64,000 nt of DNA from an uncultured Clostridia bacterium (GCA_934121925.1 CAKOVK010000001.1:62001-126000), one strand, 5' to 3'; shown: positions 47,288-55,101, counted from the first letter of the stretch. Numbers and translations: made by a program. The notes: generated by a model not told the origin, from the letters alone.

Positions 47288-47554
47288 TTAGCATGCTTTA
47301 TCTTTTTCGTGACTATACTTTAATTTAGTTGCCATTCCCCCTCTTATGTGTCTTTCTGCTTTGTTTTCATCTAGAATTTTTCTAACTTCTATTGCTAATG
47401 CATGGTTTATATGTAATAATCTTTCACTTACATCTTTGTGTACTGTTGACTTTGAAATTCCAAATTTTTTGGCTGCTCCACGTACTGTATCTTTTGAATC
47501 TATTATATATTGTGCTAGAGCTACTGCTCTTTCCTCTATTGAAACTCCTCTCAT
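47288..47554 (-). CDS. spoIIID: Sporulation transcription factor SpoIIID
   Basis: 88 residues: MRGVSIEERAVALAQYIIDS, then AAKKFGISKSTVHKDVSERL (helix-turn-helix) and INHALAIEVRKILDENKAER with HIRGGMATKLKYS. The mother-cell regulator acts between sigma-E and sigma-K. The start is the ATG at 47554, with GGAGG 10 nt upstream. The open frame further up is part of the duplicated leader. An N-terminal copy of this gene and its leader lies at 49410-49631. Confidence 0.95.
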   Translation of the reverse strand: MRGVSIEERAVALAQYIIDSKDTVRGAAKKFGISKSTVHKDVSERLLHINHALAIEVRKILDENKAERHIRGGMATKLKYSHEKDKAC

Positions 47555-47652
47555 AAAAGCAAAACCTCCATACGAATACATTTGTTTAATTGTATTCTTA
47601 TAGAGGTTCATTTATGAATTTTATTTTATTGCTGTTCTATTGTACCAAAATT
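47431..47652 (+). repeat. Direct repeat 1: spoIIID 5' half plus leader
   Basis: 222 bp matched to 49410-49631 without gaps, offset 1979, with six substitutions. The five that fall in coding sequence are all synonymous. Downstream of the repeat, 47653-47862 is AT-rich with no gene. Confidence 0.93.
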
Positions 47653-47862
47653 CTCCATCAGGCTGTCTGAAAATTAATTTAAAGAATGGTCAAAAAAAGC
47701 TAGAAAATTAAGAGATAAATTTTCCGATAACTAATTAAAAGATTTTAAAATAGTATTTAAAAATTTGAGTGATATTTATTATAAATAAAATACAATAAAG
47801 CGATAAGATCCAAAAAATTGTACTTCATCACTTTATTTATGACATTTTTTAATTGATTACAT

Positions 47863-48408
47863 CTAATGGCTTGAATAATATGCATAAATTGTTATTATTG
47901 AAAATAATATAATAAATGGTACTATTATTAGCAACATTTTTTTTAAAAGCTTTGAAGTACTTCCATCTTTTACTTTCTCGATTTCTATACTTGATAATAT
48001 AATATTATTTTGTTTAAGCTCATTAAACAATTTTGTTTGTAAATTATTATAATATTCTCTACCTGCCATATTACTATTTACCTTTGAGTGAATATATGCT
48101 TTACTATTTGAAAAAGCGTTTAAAATACATGCTTTAATAATAAGTTGATTTCCTATTATTTCATATTCAAAACATTGATGTAAATTAGGATAAGTAACTA
48201 TAAAATATGGTTGAATATTAGATACTATACTTGCAGCCATATTAATATTAGCATCCTTTTCTGATGGATTACCTATAATATAACATTTTTCATTATTGTT
48301 ATAGCTAAAATTATTTTGTTTTAAATAATTAACTATAATTGAATCAATTATTTTCTTTGTTTTTTCAACATCTCTAATAGTAAACTTAAATATAGATTTT
48401 CTACTCAT
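47863..48408 (-). CDS. Unknown protein with a C-terminal membrane anchor
   Basis: 181 residues. The body has YNNNEKCYIIGNPSEKDANI and FIVTYPNLHQCFEYEIIGNQ; a C-terminal membrane helix (MLLIIVPFIILFSIITIYAY) is followed by only four residues. It recalls a small beta-sandwich protein held at the membrane. It is the largest gene between the two spoIIID copies. No family recognised. Confidence 0.65.
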   Translation of the reverse strand: MSRKSIFKFTIRDVEKTKKIIDSIIVNYLKQNNFSYNNNEKCYIIGNPSEKDANINMAASIVSNIQPYFIVTYPNLHQCFEYEIIGNQLIIKACILNAFSNSKAYIHSKVNSNMAGREYYNNLQTKLFNELKQNNIILSSIEIEKVKDGSTSKLLKKMLLIIVPFIILFSIITIYAYYSSH

Positions 48409-48441
48409 AATTTATTTTCAATTCCTTCCTCAAATTTCAAA

Positions 48442-48669
48442 TTACATGCTTATTATTCTTCCATAAAAATATAATCCTAATCCTATTGTTCCTACAATAA
48501 TACCAATTATAGCTAATACCTTACCTTTTTCTTGTTTTGTTTTAATTTCATTTAGTGCTCTAATTCCTAAACCTAATCCGATTGGACCTAACCACCAAAA
48601 TATAAATAAAGAAACTATTGAAAATATACAAGAATATATGGCGTTTGTGTTAAATTTTTTCTTTTCCAT
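48442..48669 (-). CDS. DUF4190-like two-helix membrane protein
   Basis: 75 residues with two membrane helices (YSCIFSIVSLFIFWWLGPIG and VLAIIGIIVGTIGLGLYFYG) around GLGIRALNEIKTKQEKGK. This is the DUF4190 pattern (GIxLGxxAxxxIK...GxxLAxxGxxxG). It lies 33 nt before the previous gene and was probably acquired together with it. Confidence 0.75.
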   Translation of the reverse strand: MEKKKFNTNAIYSCIFSIVSLFIFWWLGPIGLGLGIRALNEIKTKQEKGKVLAIIGIIVGTIGLGLYFYGRIISM

Positions 48670-48692
48670 TTTTTACCTCCTTTTTTATTTTT

Positions 48693-48784
48693 AACGATTT
48701 TTCACTTTTTTATTATTTCATAACTATATAAAATTTTCAATACTTTTTTGATATTTTTAACGTTTTTTCGTTAACGTTATTTCG
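48693..48784. promoter_or_regulatory. Candidate operator repeats between the DUF4190-like gene and the Xre regulator
   Basis: AACGATTTTTC (48693), AACGTTTTTTCG (48759) and AACGTTATTTCG (48773) are repeats in the divergent promoter region, with GTTAACG palindromic at the last pair. They would suit autoregulation by the Xre protein encoded at 48826. Confidence 0.5.
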
Positions 48785-48825
48785 TCACATTTGTTATACT
48801 TCTTTTATATTAAAAAGGAGTTACT

Positions 48826-49062
48826 ATGGAATTATCTCAAGCAGTTAAAGAAAGAATTACTAATCTTTCCAAAAATAAAAATATAACATTACACAAACTT
48901 TCTCTTGATGCAGGAATTTCTTATTCTACATTAAGTAGCTTTATGCGTGGAAAATGCAAAACACCAAATTTATCTACTATATTGCATATATGCGAAGGAC
49001 TAAATATTGATTTGTTCGAATTTTTTCAAGATGAAATTTTTAAAAATGTAAAAGATGAATAA
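48826..49062 (+). CDS. Xre-family transcriptional regulator
   Basis: 78 residues, nearly all helix-turn-helix: NLSKNKNITLHKLSLDAGIS, YSTLSSFMRGKCKTPNLSTI and HICEGLNIDLFEFFQDEIF. AAAAAGGAG precedes the ATG. Divergent to the DUF4190-like gene, with repeated candidate operators in the gap. Likely controls the small accessory segment. Confidence 0.85.
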   Translation: MELSQAVKERITNLSKNKNITLHKLSLDAGISYSTLSSFMRGKCKTPNLSTILHICEGLNIDLFEFFQDEIFKNVKDE

Positions 49063-49119
49063 GAAGCAATTATATTATATTTAATAATACAATATAATTG
49101 CTTCTTACATTTCCATATC

Positions 49120-49206
49120 TCATTCTTTTTCTCTTTCTAACGCTTCATTTAATGCTTCTAATATTTCTGCTTTTGTATTTTTCAATGTTATTTCTTCTTT
49201 TTTCAT
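49120..49206 (-). CDS. 28-residue peptide of unknown function
   Basis: MKKEEITLKNTKAEILEALN then EALEREKE, one amphipathic helix, preceded by GGAGT 8 nt before the ATG. It could be a real micro-protein or the start of a degraded gene. It is within the segment between the spoIIID copies. Confidence 0.45.
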   Translation of the reverse strand: MKKEEITLKNTKAEILEALNEALEREKE

Positions 49207-49247
49207 GACTTTTACTCCTTTTTCTTTTATTTTTTATATTTTATCAT

Positions 49248-49377
49248 AAAAATAAAGTAATCTACATAATTTATGCAAATCACCTTGTTTTTTAATTTCA
49301 TTTATTAACAATCCCAATTTAACAACAGGATTTTTTATACTTAAGCCCCCTTTAATTTCAATACTTTCTGGAATAAG
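49248..49377 (-). pseudogene. Gene fragment between the truncated spoIIID and the small peptide
   Basis: Directly after the stop of the truncated spoIIID, the same frame reopens as LIPESIEIKGGLSIKNPVVK then LGLLINEIKKQGDLHK and YFYDKI with a TAA. No start or family is seen. It looks like the tail of a gene left at the rearrangement point. Confidence 0.4.
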
Positions 49378-49533
49378 TTATCCTTTATTTTTACCGTTCT
49401 TGAGTGTTACATCCTTGTGTACTGTTGATTTTGAGATTCCAAATTTTTTAGCAGCTCCACGTACTGTATCTTTTGAATCTATTATATATTGTGCTAGAGC
49501 TACTGCTCTTTCCTCTATTGAAACTCCTCTCAT
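49378..49533 (-). pseudogene. Truncated second copy of spoIIID (helix-turn-helix only)
   Basis: 51 residues: identical to SpoIIID through SKSTVHKDV, then a foreign tail TLKNGKNKG and a stop. Leader, ribosome site and start are duplicated too, so it should be expressed like spoIIID. The five coding differences from the intact copy are all synonymous, which suggests it has not been drifting freely. It may be a relic or a short DNA-binding competitor. Confidence 0.75.
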
Positions 49534-49631
49534 AAAAGCAAAACCTCCATACGAATACATTTGTTTAATTGTATTCTTATAGAGGTTCATTTATGAATTT
49601 TATTTTATTGCTATTCTATTGTACCAAAATT
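49410..49631 (+). repeat. Direct repeat 2: spoIIID 5' half plus leader
   Basis: Partner of 47431-47652. The breakpoint on the asd side falls near TGTACCAAAATT and on the inner side inside the helix-turn-helix codons. Confidence 0.93.
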
Positions 49632-49639
49632 TCCTGTCC

Positions 49640-50632
49640 CTATTGGCATTGTATTAACTTCTCTAGTATTTGAATAGCATTGCTTGCAGCACCTTTTCTT
49701 ATATTATCTGCCACAACCCACATATTAATTCCAGATTCTACACTATCATCTCTTCTTAGTCTTCCAATATATACGTCATCTGTTCCTGTTGAATTTGTAG
49801 CCAATGGATATATTTCTTTTTCAATATCGTCCTGAATAACAATAGAAGGACTATTTGATAATACTTTTTTCAATTCATTCATATTTATTTCTTTTTCAAA
49901 TTCAATATTAATTGATTCAGAGTGAGAATTTAAAACTGGAACTCTTACTGTTGTTGCTGTAATTTTCATATCTGGATTATTTAAAATTTTCCTAGTTTCA
50001 TTAATCATTTTCAGTTCTTCCTTAGTGTATCCATTTTCGGTAAAAGAATCAATTTGAGGTATACAGTTATTAGCAATTGGATATGGAAATTTTTGATTTT
50101 TTAATCCTTTTAAAGTATCCTCTAAGTCTTTAATTCCTTTTTGTCCTGCACCTGATACTGCTTGATATGTAGAGTATACTATTCTTTTGATTTTATACAT
50201 ATCGTCTAATGGCTTTAATGCGACAACTGCTTGTATTGTTGAACAATTAGGGTTTGCTATAATACCTTTATGTTTTTTTATATCCTGTACATTTACTTCT
50301 GGTACTACAAGTGGTACATCTTTGTTCATTCTAAAATAGCTACTATTATCTATTACAATTGTGCCATTTTTTACTGCAATTGGTGCATATTTTTTAGATA
50401 CTTCTCCTCCAGCAACAAATATTGCATAATCAAAATTTTTGTTAAAAGTCTCTTTTGTTAATTCTTGTATTACGTATTCTTCTTCCATGAATTTTACTTT
50501 TTTTCCCTTGGATCTTTTAGATGCAAAAATTTCATATTCAATATTAGGAAATCTTCTTTCTTCTAATACTTTTAAAACTGTCTGTCCTACTAAACCTGTG
50601 ACACCAATTATTGCTAATCTTTTATTTTTCAT
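49640..50632 (-). CDS. asd: Aspartate-semialdehyde dehydrogenase
   Basis: 330 residues. AIIGVTGLVGQTVLKVLEER (NADP loop), GGEVSKKYAPIAV, GIIANPNCSTIQAVVALKPL with the catalytic Cys, SGAGQKGIKDLE and VLNSHSESINIEF with the active-site His. Reduces aspartyl phosphate to the semialdehyde. Start at ATG 50632, 8 nt from the dapB stop; the AAAGGA upstream lies in dapB. Last gene of lysC-ddh-dapA-dapB-asd. Confidence 0.95.
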   Translation of the reverse strand: MKNKRLAIIGVTGLVGQTVLKVLEERRFPNIEYEIFASKRSKGKKVKFMEEEYVIQELTKETFNKNFDYAIFVAGGEVSKKYAPIAVKNGTIVIDNSSYFRMNKDVPLVVPEVNVQDIKKHKGIIANPNCSTIQAVVALKPLDDMYKIKRIVYSTYQAVSGAGQKGIKDLEDTLKGLKNQKFPYPIANNCIPQIDSFTENGYTKEELKMINETRKILNNPDMKITATTVRVPVLNSHSESINIEFEKEINMNELKKVLSNSPSIVIQDDIEKEIYPLATNSTGTDDVYIGRLRRDDSVESGINMWVVADNIRKGAASNAIQILEKLIQCQ

Positions 50633-50640
50633 ATTCAATC

Positions 50641-51390
50641 TCATTCCTTTAATAAATCTTTCATATTATAGATTCCAGCATTTTGATTTATAATAAATTG
50701 AGCCGCCTTTAGTGCTCCTTTTGCAAATATTCCTCTTGATGTTACATTATGTGTTATTTCTAAACTTTCATTCTCACTAAAAAATATTACAGTATGTTTT
50801 CCAACTTCTGTTCCCCCTCTAATAGAATGGATTCCTATCTCTGTATTGCTACGTTTTATCTTTCTTTCATGTCTATCATATATATACTCAAATTTGTTTT
50901 CTAATACTTCATTTATAGAATCTGCTAGCATTAAAGCTGTTCCACTTGGACTATCTATTTTATTTCTATGGTGTGTTTCTATTATTTCAATATCTGCTTC
51001 CTTAAGTTTAATTGCTAATTCTGATATTATTTGACTCATTAGACTAATATTATAAGACATATTGCTCGATTTAAAAATAGGAATTGATTTTGAATATTGT
51101 TCACATATCTTCTTTTCCTCATCAGGGCTAAACCCTGTTGTTGCTATTACAATTGGTATTTTGTTTTTCTTTGCATATTTTAAAATATTAAATGTAGCTT
51201 TAGGATTTGAAAAATCTATTATTACATCTGGATTTGCTTTTATTTCTTCTATGTTGCTATATATTGGTATTTTACTATCGCACTTTGTTTTATCATATCC
51301 AGCACAAACAATAAATTCATCACTTTTTTCTATCTCTTTTAAAAGTTCTTGCCCCATTTTCCCTGTTATTCCACTAATTAAGATTTTCAT
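50641..51390 (-). CDS. dapB: 4-hydroxy-tetrahydrodipicolinate reductase
   Basis: 249 residues. ISGITGKMGQELLKEIEKSD, VIDFSNPKATFNILKYAKKN, VIATTGFSPDEEKKI and the active-site motif ETHHRNKIDSPSGTALMLAD, then GIHSIRGGTEVGKHTVIF. Overlaps dapA by 4 nt (ATGA). Together with ddh it supplies meso-diaminopimelate for cell wall and lysine. Confidence 0.96.
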   Translation of the reverse strand: MKILISGITGKMGQELLKEIEKSDEFIVCAGYDKTKCDSKIPIYSNIEEIKANPDVIIDFSNPKATFNILKYAKKNKIPIVIATTGFSPDEEKKICEQYSKSIPIFKSSNMSYNISLMSQIISELAIKLKEADIEIIETHHRNKIDSPSGTALMLADSINEVLENKFEYIYDRHERKIKRSNTEIGIHSIRGGTEVGKHTVIFFSENESLEITHNVTSRGIFAKGALKAAQFIINQNAGIYNMKDLLKE

Positions 51391-52283
51391 TCTTCCACCT
51401 CTATTAATCCATATTTCTTCATTTCCTGAATTAGACCTTCTTTTCCTTTATCACTCATCTTTATTAATGGTAATCTTGGAATTCCTACATTATATCCTAA
51501 AATATTGTATGCTTCTTTTATTGGTATTGGGTTCACTTCTGAAAATAAACTTGATGTTAAATCTAAAGTTTTCAGTTGCAAATTTATTGCAGTTTCTATA
51601 TCTCCTTCCAAAAATGCATATATCATTTTATGCACATCATTTGGTATGATATTTGAAAGAACTGAAATAACGCCAACTCCTCCAACTGAAAGTACTGGCA
51701 ATATTTGATCATCATTCCCAGAATATATTGCTAAATTATCTTTGCATAAATTTGCTATTTCTGCTATTTGTGATATATTTCCACTTGCTTCCTTTATTGC
51801 AACTATATTTTTTAGTTTTGAAAGTTCTAAGCATGTTTTAGGTAATATATTAACACCAGTTCTAGAAGGCACATTATATAAAATTACTGGAATGTTTATT
51901 GCATTTGCTATAGCTTTATAATGAGCTACTAATCCTTCTTGTGTAGTTTTATTATAATATGGCGTAACTAACAAAACAGCATCTGCTCCAACACTTTCAG
52001 AATATTTTGACAATTCTATTGCATTTTTAGTACAGTTGCTTCCAGTTCCAGCAATTATTGGTATTCTTTTATTTGCTACATCTATAGCAAATTTGATTGT
52101 TTCTTTTTTTTCTTGCATAGTCATTGTTGAGGATTCTCCTGTGGTACCACATACAATTATTGCATCTGCTCCATTTTTTATTTGATATTCTATCAAATTT
52201 CTAAATTCATTAAAATTAATGCCATCATCTATAAATGGAGTTACAATAGCTGTTCCACAGCCTTTAAATATTATTTTTTTCAT
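51387..52283 (-). CDS. dapA: 4-hydroxy-tetrahydrodipicolinate synthase
   Basis: 298 residues. CGTAIVTPFIDDGINFNEFR, CGTTGESSTMTMQEKKETIK, LVTPYYNKTTQEGLVAHYKA and NVPSRTGVNILP, then the Schiff-base Lys in VAIKEASGN. All active-site residues present. Coupled to dapB by overlapping stop and start. Confidence 0.96.
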   Translation of the reverse strand: MKKIIFKGCGTAIVTPFIDDGINFNEFRNLIEYQIKNGADAIIVCGTTGESSTMTMQEKKETIKFAIDVANKRIPIIAGTGSNCTKNAIELSKYSESVGADAVLLVTPYYNKTTQEGLVAHYKAIANAINIPVILYNVPSRTGVNILPKTCLELSKLKNIVAIKEASGNISQIAEIANLCKDNLAIYSGNDDQILPVLSVGGVGVISVLSNIIPNDVHKMIYAFLEGDIETAINLQLKTLDLTSSLFSEVNPIPIKEAYNILGYNVGIPRLPLIKMSDKGKEGLIQEMKKYGLIEVEE

Positions 52284-52300
52284 ATCAGTCTCTCCTTATT

Positions 52301-53284
52301 TTATAATATATTTTTTATTAATTCTTCCTGTGTTTTATTCGAGAGTAATGCTGGTGGTATATCAAAAACAGTAATAGCTCCATATTCTCCTTTTTGATAT
52401 AATCTATATACAGCTCTAGCATATGCTACTAGTACACTTGCTGTAAATTCTGGATTAGAATCTAACTTTAAAGAATATTCTATTATCTCCTTTGATTTAT
52501 CATTTTTTCCTGTTTTTCCACTCCTTATTACAACTCCACCATGTGGCATTGTATTATGATATTTTTTGAATTCTTCTTCTGATACAAAATTTACAATTGT
52601 ATCATAGTCTGCGAAATAGTTTGGCATATTGATTATTTCATTTTTTACCTTTTCCTGATCTGCATTTTTCTCTAAAACAACAAAACATTCTCTTATGTGT
52701 TTTTCTCTAGCCGTTAATTCTATGCTCTCTCCCTTTCGCACTCTTTCCATTGCTTTTTCTACTGGTATTGTATATTGTTTTGCATCCTTAACTCCATCTA
52801 TTCGTCTTATTGCATCAGAATGTCCTTGACTTACTCCTTTTCCCCAAAACGTATATGTATTACCTTTTGGCAAATAGCATTCTGCTAATAATCTATTTAA
52901 TGAAAAAATTCCTGGATCCCATCCACATGAAATCAAGGCTATTTTTTTAGCTGATTTGGCACTTTCATTTACATTTTTAAAATGACTCGGTATTTTTGCA
53001 TGTGTGTCAAAACTATCTATTACATTAAACATAGATGCAAATTTTGGTGTCTGAACTGGTAAATCTGTAGCAGAACCTCCACACAAAATCATAACATCTA
53101 TATCATCTCTCCATTTTTCTATTTCTTTTATCGAATTTACTTTTACATTTGTTAATGTCTTTATACTACTAGGGTTCCTTCTTGTAAATATGGCTCTTAA
53201 TTCCATATCATTATTATTTAAAACTGCAAGTTCTACCCCTTTCCCTAAGTTTCCATATCCTATTATTCCAATTTTTATACTCAT
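52301..53284 (-). CDS. ddh: meso-Diaminopimelate dehydrogenase
   Basis: 327 residues. IGIIGYGNLGKGVELAVLNN (NADP loop), DVMILCGGSATDLPVQTPKF, CGWDPGIFSLNRLL and FWGKGVSQGHSDAIRRIDGV with PHGGVVIRSGKTG. The enzyme makes meso-DAP from tetrahydrodipicolinate in one step, so the organism uses the short dehydrogenase branch. It lies 5 nt after lysC. Confidence 0.94.
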   Translation of the reverse strand: MSIKIGIIGYGNLGKGVELAVLNNNDMELRAIFTRRNPSSIKTLTNVKVNSIKEIEKWRDDIDVMILCGGSATDLPVQTPKFASMFNVIDSFDTHAKIPSHFKNVNESAKSAKKIALISCGWDPGIFSLNRLLAECYLPKGNTYTFWGKGVSQGHSDAIRRIDGVKDAKQYTIPVEKAMERVRKGESIELTAREKHIRECFVVLEKNADQEKVKNEIINMPNYFADYDTIVNFVSEEEFKKYHNTMPHGGVVIRSGKTGKNDKSKEIIEYSLKLDSNPEFTASVLVAYARAVYRLYQKGEYGAITVFDIPPALLSNKTQEELIKNIL

Positions 53285-53289
53285 ATTAT

Positions 53290-54029
53290 CTATCCTTCTT
53301 TATCTATTATTGTTCCTACATTTTCAAAATTAAAAGTAGATTTTACTATTATTTTAATATTCTCTTCTTTAGCTATTTCCACACATTTATAATGTAAAAC
53401 TTTTGCTCCATTTTTTGCCATTTCTATCATTTTATTATATGATATTTGTTTATATTTTGTTGCACATTTATTTTTATTTGGATCATCTGAATAAATTCCA
53501 TCTACATCTTTAAAAACTTCACATTCCTTTAATCCTAGTGCTTTAGCTAAAGCTATTGCAGTAATATCAGAACCACCGTCTTCCAAGTGTCGTTATATTA
53601 TTATCTCTTGTAAGTCCTTGAAATCCTGCAACTATTACAATTTTTTCTTCTTTTAATTCTTTTAATATTCTATCAGTATTTATATCAATAATATTGGCAT
53701 TTCCATAATTAGAATCAGTAATTATTGGAACTTGCCATCCAAGAAGAGATACTGCTTCATATCCCAAATTACTCAAACACATTGATAATTTTGCTATTGT
53801 AATTTGTTCTCCTGTTGCTAATAAAACATCTTGTTCTCTTAAATTTTCTTTTGTTGAAATTTCTCCTTTCTCTTTTAATAATTCATCTGTCATATTCCCT
53901 TGTGCTGATACTACAACTACAACTCCTTCTCCTTTTTTCTTTGCCCCGAATTATATGTTTACAAACATTATATAAACAAGGGCTATCTGCTACAGAACTG
54001 CCTCCGTATTTCTGAACTACTAGTTTCAT
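53290..54029 (-). CDS. lysC: Aspartate kinase without ACT domains, needs two CGG frameshifts
   Basis: Catalyses the first step of the aspartate pathway. 245 residues after two +1 shifts. KLVVQKYGGSSVADSP is the N-terminal KxGG motif. Across the first shift comes HIIGAKKKGEGVVVVVSAQG with NMTDELLKEKG. Next VLLATGEQITIAKLSM and VIVAGFQGL. Across the second shift comes ITTLGRGGSDITAIALAKAL, the conserved substrate loop. The protein ends at NVGTIIDKEG with no regulatory ACT domains, so feedback by lysine is not expected. The CGG codons are 53946-53948 and 53576-53578. AAGGGG precedes the ATG. Confidence 0.93.
53576..53578 (-). other. CGG +1 recoding site in lysC (second)
   Basis: The coding strand reads CTT GGA AGA CGG TGG. 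Skipping the C gives GGA AGA GGT GGT TCT, rebuilding LGRGGSD, one of the most conserved aspartokinase motifs. Gly (GGT) is residue 151. Confidence 0.94.
53946..53948 (-). other. CGG +1 recoding site in lysC (first)
   Basis: The coding strand reads ATA ATT CGG GGC AAA. Skipping the C gives ATT GGG GCA AAG, Ile-Gly-Ala-Lys, then GEGVVVVVSAQG. Gly (GGG) is residue 28. The zero frame stops about 21 codons on. Confidence 0.9.
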
Positions 54030-54177
54030 TTCTATAACCCCTTAGTGTAAATTAAATGATATTTAAGTCTAAATATTCATTTTTAAAGTAATACTATTAT
54101 ATGCTTCTTATATATTTTAATCAAGTTCTATTTAAAAGTTTCTCTTTTTTCTTATAATTAGAATATTGTGTCAACAT

Positions 54178-54312
54178 TCAATATGTTACTTTATTTTTAT
54201 ATTCTTTCTTGTATGCTTCATATGAATATTTATCGTGCATATGATGTATAATATTTAATGCATTAACATATACTCTTGCAACCCAATCTAACATTTCTTC
54301 AAATTTTTTCAT
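54178..54312 (-). CDS. Possible 44-residue protein
   Basis: [20 protein letters not shown] then [20 protein letters not shown] and KVTY. No clear ribosome site and no family. It could be the remains of a longer gene. The remaining 54030-54560 region holds an inverted repeat, a hairpin and AT-rich DNA; I saw no lysine riboswitch before lysC. Confidence 0.35.
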   Translation of the reverse strand: MKKFEEMLDWVARVYVNALNIIHHMHDKYSYEAYKKEYKNKVTY

Positions 54313-54364
54313 ACTTTGTTAAAACCATCCCATTGTTTAAATTCCATATAATCACACTCCTTAA

Positions 54365-54460
54365 TATACATTTTGATGAGTGAGCGTTGTTAAAATCTTA
54401 TATATAACAAAAACACTAATTTCAGGGGATGAAAAATGTACTCACTCATCAAAATATATA
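54365..54460. repeat. 20-bp inverted repeat around a 56-bp core
   Basis: Arms TATACATTTTGATGAGTGAG and CTCACTCATCAAAATATATA, with at most two mismatches. Could be a small mobile element or a long RNA hairpin. Confidence 0.75.
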
Positions 54461-54495
54461 TTATTATTTTATTTGCTTTGTTCTATATAGTAGAA

Positions 54496-54519
54496 TAGGC
54501 CAGCAAATTTGCTAGCCTA
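54496..54519. terminator. Hairpin after the second rubrerythrin
   Basis: TAGGCCAGCAAATTTGCTAGCCTA, nearly perfect palindrome 42 nt downstream of the rubrerythrin stop. Confidence 0.6.
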
Positions 54520-54561
54520 CTCCCTTTGAAAAAATGTATAAAAATAAGAGAAAAAAGAATT

Positions 54562-55101
54562 TTAATAATTTTCTGCCTTTATTTCAAAAAATGCTTTTGG
54601 ATGTGTACATACTGGGCATATTTTAGGTGCTTTTGTTCCAACAACAATATGTCCACAATTTCTGCATTTCCAAATTTTTATTTCTCCTGCTTCGAAAACC
54701 TTTTCTTCCTTAACATTTTCTAATAGTTTTCTATATCTATCTTCATGTTCTTTTTCTATTTTTGCCACTTCTTCAAACAAATATGCTATTTTCTTAAAAC
54801 CTTCCTCTTTTGCTTCTTTTGCCATTCTATCATACATATTTGTCCATTCGTAATTTTCTCCTTCTGCTGCTGACTTTAGGTTTTCTACTGTTGATGAAAT
54901 CTCTCCACCATTTAGTAATTTAAACCATAGTTTTGCATGTTCTTTTTCATTATCTGCTGTTTCTTGAAATATTGCAGCTATTTGCTCATATCCATCTTTT
55001 TTTGCTTTGCTAGCAAAATATGTATATTTATTTCTCGCTTGAGATTCTCCTGCAAAAGCTTCCATTAAGTTTTTTTCAGTTTTAGATCCTTTAAATTTCA
55101 T
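54562..55101 (-). CDS. Rubrerythrin, second copy
   Basis: 179 residues, closely similar to the gene at 42389-42928. Diiron ligands in [34 protein letters not shown] and [14 protein letters not shown]; rubredoxin-like Cys pairs KCRNCG and CPVCTHP. Two copies imply strong need for peroxide removal in an anaerobe. Single gene upstream of the lysine operon. Confidence 0.95.
   Translation of the reverse strand: MKFKGSKTEKNLMEAFAGESQARNKYTYFASKAKKDGYEQIAAIFQETADNEKEHAKLWFKLLNGGEISSTVENLKSAAEGENYEWTNMYDRMAKEAKEEGFKKIAYLFEEVAKIEKEHEDRYRKLLENVKEEKVFEAGEIKIWKCRNCGHIVVGTKAPKICPVCTHPKAFFEIKAENY

Noticed and set aside
47653..49377. Toxin-antitoxin pair in the segment between spoIIID copies
   Set aside because: The Xre protein could be an antitoxin, but neither neighbouring protein shows a toxin fold and they are divergent to it.
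1049..53948. Breaks as sequencing or assembly errors
   Set aside because: Errors cannot recognise codon phase or choose a C before a conserved glycine each time; most sites are not in homopolymers. Read data would still be the direct check.
1049..53948. CGG simply reassigned to another amino acid
   Set aside because: Reassignment keeps the frame. Here the frame changes by one base after each CGG.
1049..53948. Classical -1 slippery sequences with pseudoknots
   Set aside because: No X XXY YYZ heptamers at the junctions, and the needed shift is +1.
493..54029. Split genes as decaying pseudogenes
   Set aside because: Eleven breaks share one codon, one base and one phase, and lie in essential genes with otherwise intact motifs and no other damage.
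54030..54360. Lysine riboswitch before lysC
   Set aside because: I could not find the conserved lysine-riboswitch core; the region is AT-rich with a possible short ORF.
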